Below the pieces are notes generated by a model. That model made no database searches. It was not told the origin of the DNA and worked only from the letters and a program-made list of their open reading frames with translations. This document shows positions 6,478 through 15,344 of a stretch of DNA of 22,150 bases, piece by piece. How positions within the stretch are numbered: position 1 is the stretch's first letter; the number at the start of each line of letters is the position of its first letter. The stretch spans positions 1 through 22,150 of the forward strand of contig JALOCC010000032.1 of assembly GCA_023227945.1 (NCBI GenBank), written 5' to 3'. Position numbers and translations under genes: made by a program. Source of the DNA: Candidatus Omnitrophota bacterium (GTDB lineage Bacteria > Omnitrophota > Gorgyraeia > Duberdicusellales > 4484-171).

Positions 6478-6501
6478 AAGACATTGCGGGGACAGGATTT
6501 G
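6478..6501. repeat. 24-bp direct repeat of the tRNA-fMet 3' end
   Basis: Bases 6478-6501 are identical to 6607-6630, which carry the last part of the T arm and the 3' acceptor strand of tRNA-fMet plus a few bases beyond. The copies are in the same orientation and 129 bp apart. Such a duplication is typical of an attachment site left by integration at a tRNA 3' end, or of a deleted tandem tRNA copy. No integrase gene lies between them. Confidence 0.8.
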
Positions 6502-6503
6502 TA

Positions 6504-6547
6504 TGTAATCTCCGCCGAAGGCGGAGTGTGCCGAAGGCACTATTACA
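6504..6547. repeat. Double-hairpin element between the two tRNA 3' repeats
   Basis: TGTAAT (6504-6509) and ATTACA (6542-6547) flank two perfect hairpins: CTCCGCC-GAA-GGCGGAG (6510-6526) and GTGCC-GAA-GGCAC (6528-6540). The minus strand has UUC loops. The whole could fold as a three-way structure. It lies between the tRNA-fMet 3' end and its displaced copy. The remainder, 6548-6606, shows nothing recognisable. Confidence 0.7.
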
Positions 6548-6652
6548 TCCAAATATTACTATTGTTAAAAGAATGGTGTCGTTGGCTTGAAAATGATGTA
6601 AAAAAGAAGACATTGCGGGGACAGGATTTGAACCTGTGACCTCAAGGTTATG

Positions 6653-7314
6653 CTTTACTGCTACAGTTTTCACTGCCCCCTAACAACTGCTTGTTAAGAG
6701 TTTGTAGTCTGGACTATACCTTAACCCAGCACTAATTATGTTACACTTTAAATTAGCGTTGGGTCCCTGCCACCTAGTCTCTACACCTTCCTTGACGCAA
6801 TGTCAAGGCTTGGCTCGGTATTGCTCTGACTTAACATCGAGAGTTTCACCGAATTTGACAAGTTTTCCATCAATCGTTACCGACTGAGGGACCCATTGGA
6901 TAACAAATCCCATCGCTCTCTGTAAATCGCTGTTTTTGGCCCACGCTGCCGCTTTTTTGATTCAACAAATGTATGGTGCTTTTATAACCAGAGAACGCGG
7001 CTATAGGCATAACGTAGAACACATTTGAATCAGCGATGTAAACAATTGCGAAATCAAAGTCGTTCTTGCGGTAATGCGCTCTTAACATACGCCGGCGATT
7101 AGTCTTAGTTCGCCGAGCATCAACGATATAACACTTGTCCTTTGTGTTAAACCACGCGCTTTTTACCTGGATACGGATAAACTCTCCTTGAAAATCTACA
7201 CCCAAATCATAGGAAAGCCTATCGCCTACGGCCGTAACACCCTAAAACCTCTTTTAAGAAGTTCAGTGATTACGGCTGATTCCGCAATGTCAGCTTTAAG
7301 TTTTGTATCCATCG
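6653..7314 (-). ncRNA. Group I self-splicing intron in tRNA-fMet
   Basis: About 662 nt between U33 and C34 of tRNA-fMet. The 5' exon ends in U and the intron ends in G (position 6653), as group I introns require. The core motifs appear in order on the minus strand: GCAATACCGAGCCAAGCC (6824-6807, P4/P3 side), a P5-like hairpin (6808-6790), GTAGAGACTA (6784-6775) and GGTATAGTCC (6720-6711). GACTA pairs with TAGTC as P7. The set resembles introns of cyanobacterial tRNA genes, including the tRNA-fMet intron of Synechocystis that encodes I-Ssp6803I. I could not fix the internal guide sequence by eye, so P1 is unassigned. The intron carries an endonuclease frame in its 5' two thirds. Confidence 0.88.
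6870..7312 (-). pseudogene. Frameshifted PD-(D/E)XK homing endonuclease of the group I intron
   Basis: The ATG at 7312 lies two bases inside the intron and opens MDTKLKADIAESAVITELLK, which with Glu11 resembles the N-terminus of I-Ssp6803I-type intron endonucleases. After 28 codons (VLRP) a TAG stop follows. One base out of frame the protein continues VGDRLSYDLGVDFQGEFIR, then IQVKSAW with the QxK form of the catalytic motif, to the stop at 6870. The two parts join without loss at 7229-7232 if one base is restored, giving about 147 residues, close to the 150 of I-Ssp6803I. These enzymes cut intronless tRNA-fMet genes at the anticodon region to spread the intron. As read, the gene is broken; a sequencing error or recoding cannot be excluded. 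Confidence 0.85.
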
Positions 7315-7398
7315 AGCCTTGCGAGCTACCTGTCTGCTCCACCCCGCGAATATATTTTCTAACAATGAGCAAATATCTGTGCTGTAGATTGTAACAAC

Positions 7399-9180
<1,782 letters not shown>

Positions 9181-10791
9181 TCAATAATTAAATTTGTTGG
9201 TAATCGGCATACGCCTGTCTTTGCCAAAAGCGCGGGGCGTAATTTTTATACCTATTGGGCCTTGCCTGCGCTTATACTCACTTGAGTCAATCATTGTCAT
9301 TACCTTACGGGCCAGTTTCTGATTAAAGCCTTTTTTTACGATTTTTTCAAGTGAAAAATCATCTTCGACATATAATTTTACAATCGGGTCAAGCAATGAA
9401 TACGGCGGCAAGCTATCCGTGTCCTTCTGATTGGGCTTAAGTTCCGCTGAAGGGGCCCTGCGTATAACCGAAAGCGGGATTGCCGGCTTAGGATAAATAT
9501 GATTAATGTAGCGTGCGATTTTATAAACCAGCATTTTCGGTATATCTTTCAGCAACCCAAACCCGCCCACCATATCGCCATAAAGAGTGCAATAACCGCA
9601 GGAAACCTCGCTCTTATTTCCTGTATTTAATACAAGGTATCCGAACTCGTTGGAATAAGCCATAAGCAAATTGCCTCTTATTCTTGCCTGTAGATTTTCT
9701 TCCGTCTTGGTGCCATCTTTTTTCTTAAACAGCGGCCAAAGTATTTTTAAATATGCGTCAAGCATTTCATTTATATTTATAATTTTATAATCTATACCTA
9801 GATTTTCGCATAAGATTTTCGCATCCGTAAAAGTTGCTTTGGATGTATAGCGTGAAGGCATAATAAGCGCACAGACATTATCTTTTCCAAGAGCAGACGC
9901 CGCGAGAGCCGCAACAACAGCAGAATCAATTCCTCCGCTTACACCGATTATAACCCGCTTGAAACTATTTTTATGCACATAATCGCATAAACCAAGCCTA
10001 AGTGCAGAAAACGCCTCGTCTTCTTGCTTTATGGATATCTTCTTTACGGGATACTTTTTATTGTTACCCAATTCAAAAAGCAGAAAATCTTCCTTAAACC
10101 TGTTCGCAACCGCAGCTATCTTGCCAGAAGGAGAAACTACCATACTGGTGCCATCAAACACAAGCTCGTCCTGGCCTCCTACTAAATCAGCGTAAAACAC
10201 AAAAGCATTGGTTTGTTTAGCAAGATTTGAAATAATTTCTTCCCGCATGGAGATTTTCCCGAGATGAAACGGAGAAGCAGATATATTAATGATAAAATCG
10301 AGTTTTTTACTGGCCAAGTTGTTTACAAAACCTTTTCTCCATATGTCCTCGCATATGCTAACACAGAATTTATACCCCTTAAATGCATAGAAGGACAGAA
10401 GATTTCCGGGCACAAAATATCGTTTTTCATCAAAAACTCCATAATTCGGAAGATAAATTTTCCGGTAAACATCTTTTAACTTACCATCTTTTAAAAAAGC
10501 GCAGGAATTATATATCCTATCGTTGCATTTATCTACAAATCCTAAAAGCACTATTATGCCTTTTGACTCTTTCTCAATAATCTTCAAATAGCGCAGATTT
10601 TCATCAATGAAATGCGGCTTAAGTAAAAGGTCCTCCGGTGGATAACCCGTAAGGGACAATTCCGGAAATATAACGATATCTGCCTTTGCTTTCTTTGCCC
10701 TCTTGATATTAGAAATGATTTTATTCGCATTATAATCCAAATCTCCAACGCAAGGATTTATTTGAGCTAATGCAACTTTTAACATACTCAT
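9181..10791 (-). CDS. nadE: Glutamine-dependent NAD+ synthetase
   Basis: A 536-residue two-domain enzyme that amidates nicotinic acid adenine dinucleotide to NAD+ with ATP, using ammonia from glutamine. The N-terminal nitrilase-type amidase domain carries the triad Glu44 (FPELSLTGY), Lys111 (YRKIYLPNYGVFDE) and Cys147 (CVSICEDIW). The C-terminal synthetase domain carries the ATP-pyrophosphatase loop SGGIDS (285-290). The start at 10791 is three bases after the lgt stop; a second ATG at 10785 is possible. Neither has a Shine-Dalgarno site, so coupling to lgt is likely. Together with nadX at 18405 it gives two NAD-synthesis steps in this run. An inverted-repeat element begins directly after its stop codon. 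Confidence 0.97.
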   Translation of the reverse strand: MSMLKVALAQINPCVGDLDYNANKIISNIKRAKKAKADIVIFPELSLTGYPPEDLLLKPHFIDENLRYLKIIEKESKGIIVLLGFVDKCNDRIYNSCAFLKDGKLKDVYRKIYLPNYGVFDEKRYFVPGNLLSFYAFKGYKFCVSICEDIWRKGFVNNLASKKLDFIINISASPFHLGKISMREEIISNLAKQTNAFVFYADLVGGQDELVFDGTSMVVSPSGKIAAVANRFKEDFLLFELGNNKKYPVKKISIKQEDEAFSALRLGLCDYVHKNSFKRVIIGVSGGIDSAVVAALAASALGKDNVCALIMPSRYTSKATFTDAKILCENLGIDYKIININEMLDAYLKILWPLFKKKDGTKTEENLQARIRGNLLMAYSNEFGYLVLNTGNKSEVSCGYCTLYGDMVGGFGLLKDIPKMLVYKIARYINHIYPKPAIPLSVIRRAPSAELKPNQKDTDSLPPYSLLDPIVKLYVEDDFSLEKIVKKGFNQKLARKVMTMIDSSEYKRRQGPIGIKITPRAFGKDRRMPITNKFNY

Positions 10792-10794
10792 AGA

Positions 10795-11571
10795 TTATAT
10801 AGTTTTATTCGTTTTTTCCTGCTGTTTGCGCAGCCTAAGCCAGAAATGCAAAAATATACCGAAAACCATAAGAATTACTGAAATAAACTGCGAAAGCGAA
10901 AGGAAGAATACACTGCCTCTTGGATCGCCCCGGAGAAATTCGATAATAAATCTGATGATTGAATAAAAAATCAGATAAAATGCCAAAAGCTGGCCGTCAA
11001 ACTTCTTTCGCTTTCTCAAAAATATTAGAGCAAGAAAAAGCAAGAAAAGCGACAATGCTTCTATTAACTGCGTAGGTATCACACGAACTCCTGCGAAACC
11101 CGCAGGAGAATCTTTCGGAAATAAAACGCCAAGAAACGAATCAGTTGGCCGGCCGTAACAACAACCATAAGAAAAACACCCCAGCCTTCCAAAGGCATGC
11201 GCCAGGGGAACACCTGAAACAATTATATCAGATAATTTAAAAAAATTTATTTTATGCAGCTTAGCCAGGGCATAAAGCGCAATTATCCCGAAAACTACTC
11301 CTCCATAAAAAACAAACCCGCTTCTGCTTAATAATATTTCCAAGGGATTAAGCAGAAAATTTTCAAAATCTGCGAATATATAAAAAACTCTTGCGCCAAG
11401 AAAAGAAAAAATAAGAGTCCAGAAAATTATATCGGAGAATACACTTTTGTTTATGTTTTCCCGTTTGGCTTGCTTTAGGCAGAAAAAGTATCCGAACAAA
11501 ACTCCTAAAAAAACAAAAAATCCATAAGTATATATGGTAAATGAACCGAATTTGAAAAGTATTGGATGCAT
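10795..11571 (-). CDS. lgt: Prolipoprotein diacylglyceryl transferase
   Basis: A 258-residue inner-membrane enzyme with about seven helices that moves diacylglyceryl from phosphatidylglycerol to the lipobox cysteine of prolipoproteins. It begins MHPILFKFGSFTIYTYGFFV, the usual Lgt start. Arg61 (GARVFYI), the H-A-F-G-R segment with His125 and Arg129 (HAFGRLGCFSYGCCYGRPTD) and EFLRGDPRG near 214-222 are the family's conserved sites. The GCCYG form with extra cysteines is seen in several anaerobes. The start has only an A-rich leader without a Shine-Dalgarno site. It is followed by nadE after three bases. A local substrate is the small lipoprotein at 2221-2397. Confidence 0.95.
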   Translation of the reverse strand: MHPILFKFGSFTIYTYGFFVFLGVLFGYFFCLKQAKRENINKSVFSDIIFWTLIFSFLGARVFYIFADFENFLLNPLEILLSRSGFVFYGGVVFGIIALYALAKLHKINFFKLSDIIVSGVPLAHAFGRLGCFSYGCCYGRPTDSFLGVLFPKDSPAGFAGVRVIPTQLIEALSLFLLFLALIFLRKRKKFDGQLLAFYLIFYSIIRFIIEFLRGDPRGSVFFLSLSQFISVILMVFGIFLHFWLRLRKQQEKTNKTI

Positions 11572-11599
11572 TTTTATTTAATTTTATTGCCGCATGATT

Positions 11600-11737
11600 A
11601 AAATAACCAATAACCAAGAGACAAGACACAAACAATATTCAAATCTCAATCACCAATAACCAAACAGAAATGTTTGGTTATTGGAATTTGAATATTGTTT
11701 ATTGTTTGGTTATTGTTTCTTGTATCTTGGTTATTTA
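11600..11737. repeat. Intergenic inverted-repeat element between the exbD-like gene and lgt
   Basis: Two arms of about 67 bases (11600-11666, 11671-11737) face each other around a GAAA loop. The central stem CCAATAACCAAACA / TGTTTGGTTATTGG (11653-11684) is a perfect 14 bp. The arms are built from the words AACCAATAACCAA, ACAAG and CAATATTCAAAT, each returning in reverse complement, with small indels. On the minus strand no T-run follows the stem, so it is not a standard terminator. It begins 29 bases upstream of the lgt ATG and ends 28 bases before the stop codon of the exbD-like gene. Confidence 0.8.
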
Positions 11738-11765
11738 GTCTCATAGGCGTTACTATTATATTAAA

Positions 11766-12161
11766 TCACTGGTTTGTAACAAAGCTTATCCGTCCTATGC
11801 CTGCTTCTTTGCAGGCCTGCCATACTTCGGTTAAAACTCCTACATTTGAATTTTTGTCTGCCTTGATAAAAACAGTATCATACTTGTTTTTTTTCAAGAA
11901 TATAGCCACATCTTTGATAAATGCCGGCTTACCCTGTATATATATTGTATCGTCATCTGAAATCCTGACATCAATCATCTTACTTAACTCTTTTGAGGTT
12001 ACAACATTTGGGAGTTTAACGTTCAATCCCGGCACAATCGCAAAGCCGGTACCGAGCATAAGAAAAGCAAAGAATAACAATAATATATTTAAAAAAGAAA
12101 TATTGTTTACCTGATTGAAATAAGAGGTTTTTCCCAGGCGCCTTTTAAATTTCACCTGCAT
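11766..12161 (-). CDS. ExbD/TolR-like protein lacking the membrane Asp
   Basis: A 131-residue protein with the ExbD/TolR layout: a short cytoplasmic N-terminus, one membrane helix (about 22-42) and a periplasmic domain (48-131) with LNVKLP, IYIQGKP and VFIKADKNSNVGVL. It should form the channel partner of the ExbB-like protein and pass energy to the cell envelope. The start at 12161 follows an AGGAGA site and overlaps the end of the exbB-like gene by 17 bases. Oddly, the acid that starts the helix in the family (Asp25 of E. coli ExbD, in PLVDV) is Asn25 here (SFLNILLL, codon AAT). No other charged residue lies in the helix. Whether the complex still moves protons is open. Confidence 0.85.
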   Translation of the reverse strand: MQVKFKRRLGKTSYFNQVNNISFLNILLLFFAFLMLGTGFAIVPGLNVKLPNVVTSKELSKMIDVRISDDDTIYIQGKPAFIKDVAIFLKKNKYDTVFIKADKNSNVGVLTEVWQACKEAGIGRISFVTNQ

Positions 12162-12780
12162 ATCTCCTCTGAGACAAAGCTTCCAGCACTTCTCCGGAAG
12201 CTCTCTCTGCTTCAAGAATATAAAAATTAACCTTGTGCACAAAATATTGATAGAATATTGACGCAAGTAGCGCAACTGCCAGAGCGCTTACCGTAACAAT
12301 TAACGACTGCCATAAACCGATTGCTATATCAGCTTGTGCAACGATCCCAACACTAATTGCTTTTTGTGAAATTGCATAGAAGCTTTTGAATAAACCGATA
12401 GCCGTGCCTAAAAGCCCAAGCAATGGTGTTATATTGGCCAACATATTTAAGAAACTTAAATTTTTCTCCAATTTAGGCAACTCATAAAGCGAAGCAGTTT
12501 CTATGGCCTCTTTTATGGCCTCTCTGGAATCTTCGTAATAAACCAAACCTGCTTTTAATATGTTTGTCATATAATACGGATTTTTTTCGCACATATCAAC
12601 CGCCTCTGAAATTTTGTTTTTACGCACACGATCTACTATTTGATTGAGTAAATCCTGGCTATTTACTTTAATCTTTGAAAAATAGAATAAAATACGCTCA
12701 ACAATAATAGCTAAAGTAAATACTGAACAGAGCATAATAGGCACCATCATTAAGCCACCCTTAGATATCCACAGCCACAT
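12145..12780 (-). CDS. ExbB/TolQ-like protein with Gln at the key Glu position
   Basis: A 211-residue membrane protein with three helices (about 10-32, 115-135, 148-178). ITPLLGLLGTAIGLF (117-131) is the family signature, with Thr126 as the equivalent of ExbB Thr148. IAIGLWQSLIVTVSALAVALL (split at 152-171) matches the third helix; Thr163 fits Thr181, but the residue five before it, Glu176 in E. coli ExbB, is Gln158. ExbB forms the pentamer around the ExbD helices in proton-driven envelope motors (TonB, Tol). AGGGGG precedes the ATG. The upstream gene encodes a large periplasmic TPR protein, a frequent companion of such pairs. A 93-bp inverted repeat separates the two genes. Confidence 0.88.
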   Translation of the reverse strand: MWLWISKGGLMMVPIMLCSVFTLAIIVERILFYFSKIKVNSQDLLNQIVDRVRKNKISEAVDMCEKNPYYMTNILKAGLVYYEDSREAIKEAIETASLYELPKLEKNLSFLNMLANITPLLGLLGTAIGLFKSFYAISQKAISVGIVAQADIAIGLWQSLIVTVSALAVALLASIFYQYFVHKVNFYILEAERASGEVLEALSQRRYAGEI

Positions 12781-12797
12781 TATGTCCCCCTTTTTTG

Positions 12798-12890
12798 TAG
12801 AAGCGGATTACCGCGGATATTTACGCGGATTTACGCACGCTAACTCAGCTTTCGGCAATCCGCGTTTTAATCCGCGGTAATCCGCTTCTA
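12798..12890. repeat. Intergenic inverted-repeat element between the TPR gene and the exbB-like gene
   Basis: A 21-bp perfect stem joins 12798-12818 with 12870-12890, from TAGAAGCGGATTACC at the outer end to CGCGGAT inside. Further in, ACGCGGATT (12823-12831) pairs with AATCCGCGT (12857-12865). The words GCGGATTACCGCGGAT repeat along each arm. The right arm ends at the base before the TPR stop codon, and the left arm starts 18 bases before the ATG of the exbB-like gene. The same word TAATCCGCTTC occurs in the element at 8951-9180. Confidence 0.9.
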
Positions 12891-15344
12891 TTACTTACTC
12901 TTACCTAGTTCTTCCAGGCGCACCTTGGCAATTTTTGACTCTTCGGTATTAAAACCTGCTATCTTTTGATAAAGCTCTTTTGCAGCTTCTATTCTATTTT
13001 CTTTCTCATAAATTTTTGCAATTCTAAAATACGCCTTAACATCATAGTCGCTATCCGATTCCTTAACCGAAGAATCTTTTGCCGAAGAAAATAGATAAAT
13101 TACCTTAAAATATTCCTCTATGGCTTCCTTATTTTTTTCCATTTTTTCTAAACAAAAGGCTAAAGAGAATCTCACTTCCATAGAATCCACCCCTTCACCA
13201 ATCAGCTTTTTAAAAAGCTTACTTGCCGGTTCGTATTCCCTGGTATCTTTAAGCAGTAATGCCTTCTCCAGCATTGCTGCCTTTGAAATACTGGGAGAAG
13301 CGCTTATCAAATCATCATAAACGCCTAGCGCATCTTTAGTTAAACCTTTACGCGCATAAATCTTTGCAAGATAAATTTTTGCTTTCAGGGAAACCGGGTC
13401 ATCTGAAAGCGCTATTTTTCTAAAATAATCTTCTGCCTTTGTATAATCTTCCTTCATCATGGCAAGATGCCCTAATGAAAACATGGCTTCCGCGGCAATT
13501 GAAGAATCCTGGTAATTATCAAGTGTCATCCTATAATATTTTTCTGCTTCAACGTAATTCTGCTCTTTTTCGTATAACCCGCCAAGATATAACGCGACAG
13601 ACGCTGCATATGGAGAGGATTTAAATTTAATCAGAAACTCTTCCCATGTTTTTCTTGCTTTATCAAACTCCGATAAATTAAGATAACAGTTGCCTATATC
13701 TATAAATCCAAGCTCTTGCGTTTGGCTATCCTTAAATTTATCTATCATTTCCTTAAAGGTGTCGGCTGCTTTTTGATATTTCCCTTCATTAAAAAAGCAT
13801 TTTCCATACAAGTAATAAACGCGCGCAAGTAACTCGTCCTGCGGGAACTTTTTCATAAAATCTTCCAGAAGCAATTTTGTTTCCTGATAATTATCCTGGC
13901 TAAAGTAGCCGACTGCCAGATAATATTGCGCTTGAGGAATAAGCTTAGAAGATGGGAAATTTTTCTGTAAATTTCGTAACGCGACAAGAGATTCTTCTAA
14001 TTTTTTACTTTTCAAAAAAACCATGCCTATCTGAAATTGTATATAATCCGTATAAACCGTATTTGGGTTATTTGCGAGAATTTCATTATATACATCCAGC
14101 GCCTGATTAAAATTACCTGCCTCCTGATAGGCATCGGCTATTTGAATCTGCGAACTTACCATAACAACCTGGTTATTCGTATATTTTAAGGTATTCTTAA
14201 ATTCGTCAATTGCCTTTTTGAACTCTCCCTTTTTAAGATAGCACCACGCGAGCCCGTAATGTGCCTTATCGAGCACATCTGAATATTGAGCATTTTTAAA
14301 CTTATCGAGAATATACTTGTATGCTGACAAAGAATCATTGATTCTGCCCATTTCATACAACGTATCAGCTTTTGCGAGGTAAATATTCGAAACCATCTTG
14401 CTTTGCGAAAAATCTCTCAAAAATTTCTCGAAAGCATCTAAAGCATTTTGATAGTTGCCTGTACGAAAATAAAAAGTGCCCTCGCAAAAAAGCTTAACCT
14501 GCGCATCCTTTATTTCAGAAATACTGCTCTTTGCTTCTTCATTGTTCCCTCTAGCTACTGAGGAAAAGACGAGCCCCTGATAAATTAAATCATCAAGATA
14601 ATCATCGCTGCTTGCCTCCAAGGCACGACGATAATATCGGCTGGCACGCTCGAAATCCTTGCGGTCATAAAAAGATTCTCCGAGATAAAAATAGGTGGTA
14701 GCAATAATTTTGCTTTTCGGATAAGCTTTCAAAAATTTTTCGTATTTTTCTCCAAGGGAAATAATACGTGGGTAGTTCTTTTTTTGAAAATAGAAATCAA
14801 AAAGGCTGGAATAGGCATTATCGATAGTATCATTTTCTTTACTCTGTGAGATTGCCTGCTCAAGATAATCCTGGGCTGCAGCCACATCTCCCAGCTCAAG
14901 CGAATTCACTCCTGCCAGATAGTAAGCCTGCCAAAGAAACTTTGATTGAGGATAATCAGAAATGATTTTTTTTGCGCAGATAAGCGAATTGGAAAAATTC
15001 TTCCCTCTTGAATAAACCTGAGCAAGCAAATAGTTGACTTCATCATAAACATCTGATGCGTCAGGCTTTGAGAGTAAGTCATTTAGGATAGGCAGCGCGG
15101 CAGAATAATCACCCTTATAATAAAGGCATTTTGCCATATACAATTTAGCATTGTAAACATTCTTACTGCCTGGAAAGTCTTCTGTAAATTTTTTAAAAAG
15201 CGAAAAGCTTGCTTCGTAAAACCCGTCGGAGAAGGCCTTACTCGCTACGAAAAATTTTTCTTCTTCATTATCCAGAGCAAAAATTGCCTGGGTTAAGGAA
15301 AGCATCAAGATAAAAATCAGGATAATCCTTTTTGCTATTTTCAT
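12891..15344 (-). CDS. Large periplasmic tetratricopeptide-repeat protein
   Basis: An 817-residue protein with a signal peptide (MKIAKRIILIFILMLSLTQA, cleavage likely after Ala23) followed by TPR-type helical pairs over nearly its whole length, about 20 repeats with the usual Gly/Ala/Tyr/Phe/Pro spacing (for example GDYSAALPILNDLL, GNYQNALDAFEKFL, GKYQKAADTFKEMI). It has no catalytic domain and no lipobox. It should be a periplasmic scaffold of the YbgF/CpoB or BamD-like sort. The ExbB- and ExbD-like genes follow directly, so it may couple that complex to envelope assembly (inference). Its ATG overlaps the uvrA stop in an ATGA, so uvrA and this gene share a transcript. Confidence 0.88.
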   Translation of the reverse strand: MKIAKRIILIFILMLSLTQAIFALDNEEEKFFVASKAFSDGFYEASFSLFKKFTEDFPGSKNVYNAKLYMAKCLYYKGDYSAALPILNDLLSKPDASDVYDEVNYLLAQVYSRGKNFSNSLICAKKIISDYPQSKFLWQAYYLAGVNSLELGDVAAAQDYLEQAISQSKENDTIDNAYSSLFDFYFQKKNYPRIISLGEKYEKFLKAYPKSKIIATTYFYLGESFYDRKDFERASRYYRRALEASSDDYLDDLIYQGLVFSSVARGNNEEAKSSISEIKDAQVKLFCEGTFYFRTGNYQNALDAFEKFLRDFSQSKMVSNIYLAKADTLYEMGRINDSLSAYKYILDKFKNAQYSDVLDKAHYGLAWCYLKKGEFKKAIDEFKNTLKYTNNQVVMVSSQIQIADAYQEAGNFNQALDVYNEILANNPNTVYTDYIQFQIGMVFLKSKKLEESLVALRNLQKNFPSSKLIPQAQYYLAVGYFSQDNYQETKLLLEDFMKKFPQDELLARVYYLYGKCFFNEGKYQKAADTFKEMIDKFKDSQTQELGFIDIGNCYLNLSEFDKARKTWEEFLIKFKSSPYAASVALYLGGLYEKEQNYVEAEKYYRMTLDNYQDSSIAAEAMFSLGHLAMMKEDYTKAEDYFRKIALSDDPVSLKAKIYLAKIYARKGLTKDALGVYDDLISASPSISKAAMLEKALLLKDTREYEPASKLFKKLIGEGVDSMEVRFSLAFCLEKMEKNKEAIEEYFKVIYLFSSAKDSSVKESDSDYDVKAYFRIAKIYEKENRIEAAKELYQKIAGFNTEESKIAKVRLEELGKSK

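Larger units (their letters stand above)
6613..7348 (-). tRNA. Initiator tRNA-fMet(CAT), interrupted by a group I intron
   Basis: The 5' exon (7348-7315) reads CGCGGGGTGGAGCAG and ends CGCAAGGCT; the 3' exon (6652-6613) starts CATAACCTTGAGG and ends TCCCCGCAA. Joined, they give a full tRNA: acceptor stem with the unpaired C1/A72 typical of bacterial initiators, anticodon stem CAAGG/CCTTG, loop CTCATAA with anticodon CAT, and a T arm with TTCAAAT. The intron sits after U33, directly before the anticodon. CCA is not encoded. The gene lies 50 bp after the ftsB-like gene on the same strand and is followed by a terminator at 6437-6472. As the initiator tRNA, it must be spliced for translation to start unless another copy exists elsewhere. 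Confidence 0.92.

Noticed and set aside
6476..6673. Minus-strand frame of 65 codons with NPVPAMS twice
   Set aside because: It reads the tRNA-fMet 3' exon and its duplicate; the repeated peptide comes from the 24-bp direct repeat.
7188..7394. Plus-strand frame of 68 codons over the tRNA-fMet 5' exon
   Set aside because: It is antisense to the tRNA exon and the endonuclease N-terminus and has no start signals.
11653..11684. Rho-independent terminator between the exbD-like gene and lgt
   Set aside because: The stem is AT-rich and no T-run follows on the minus strand.
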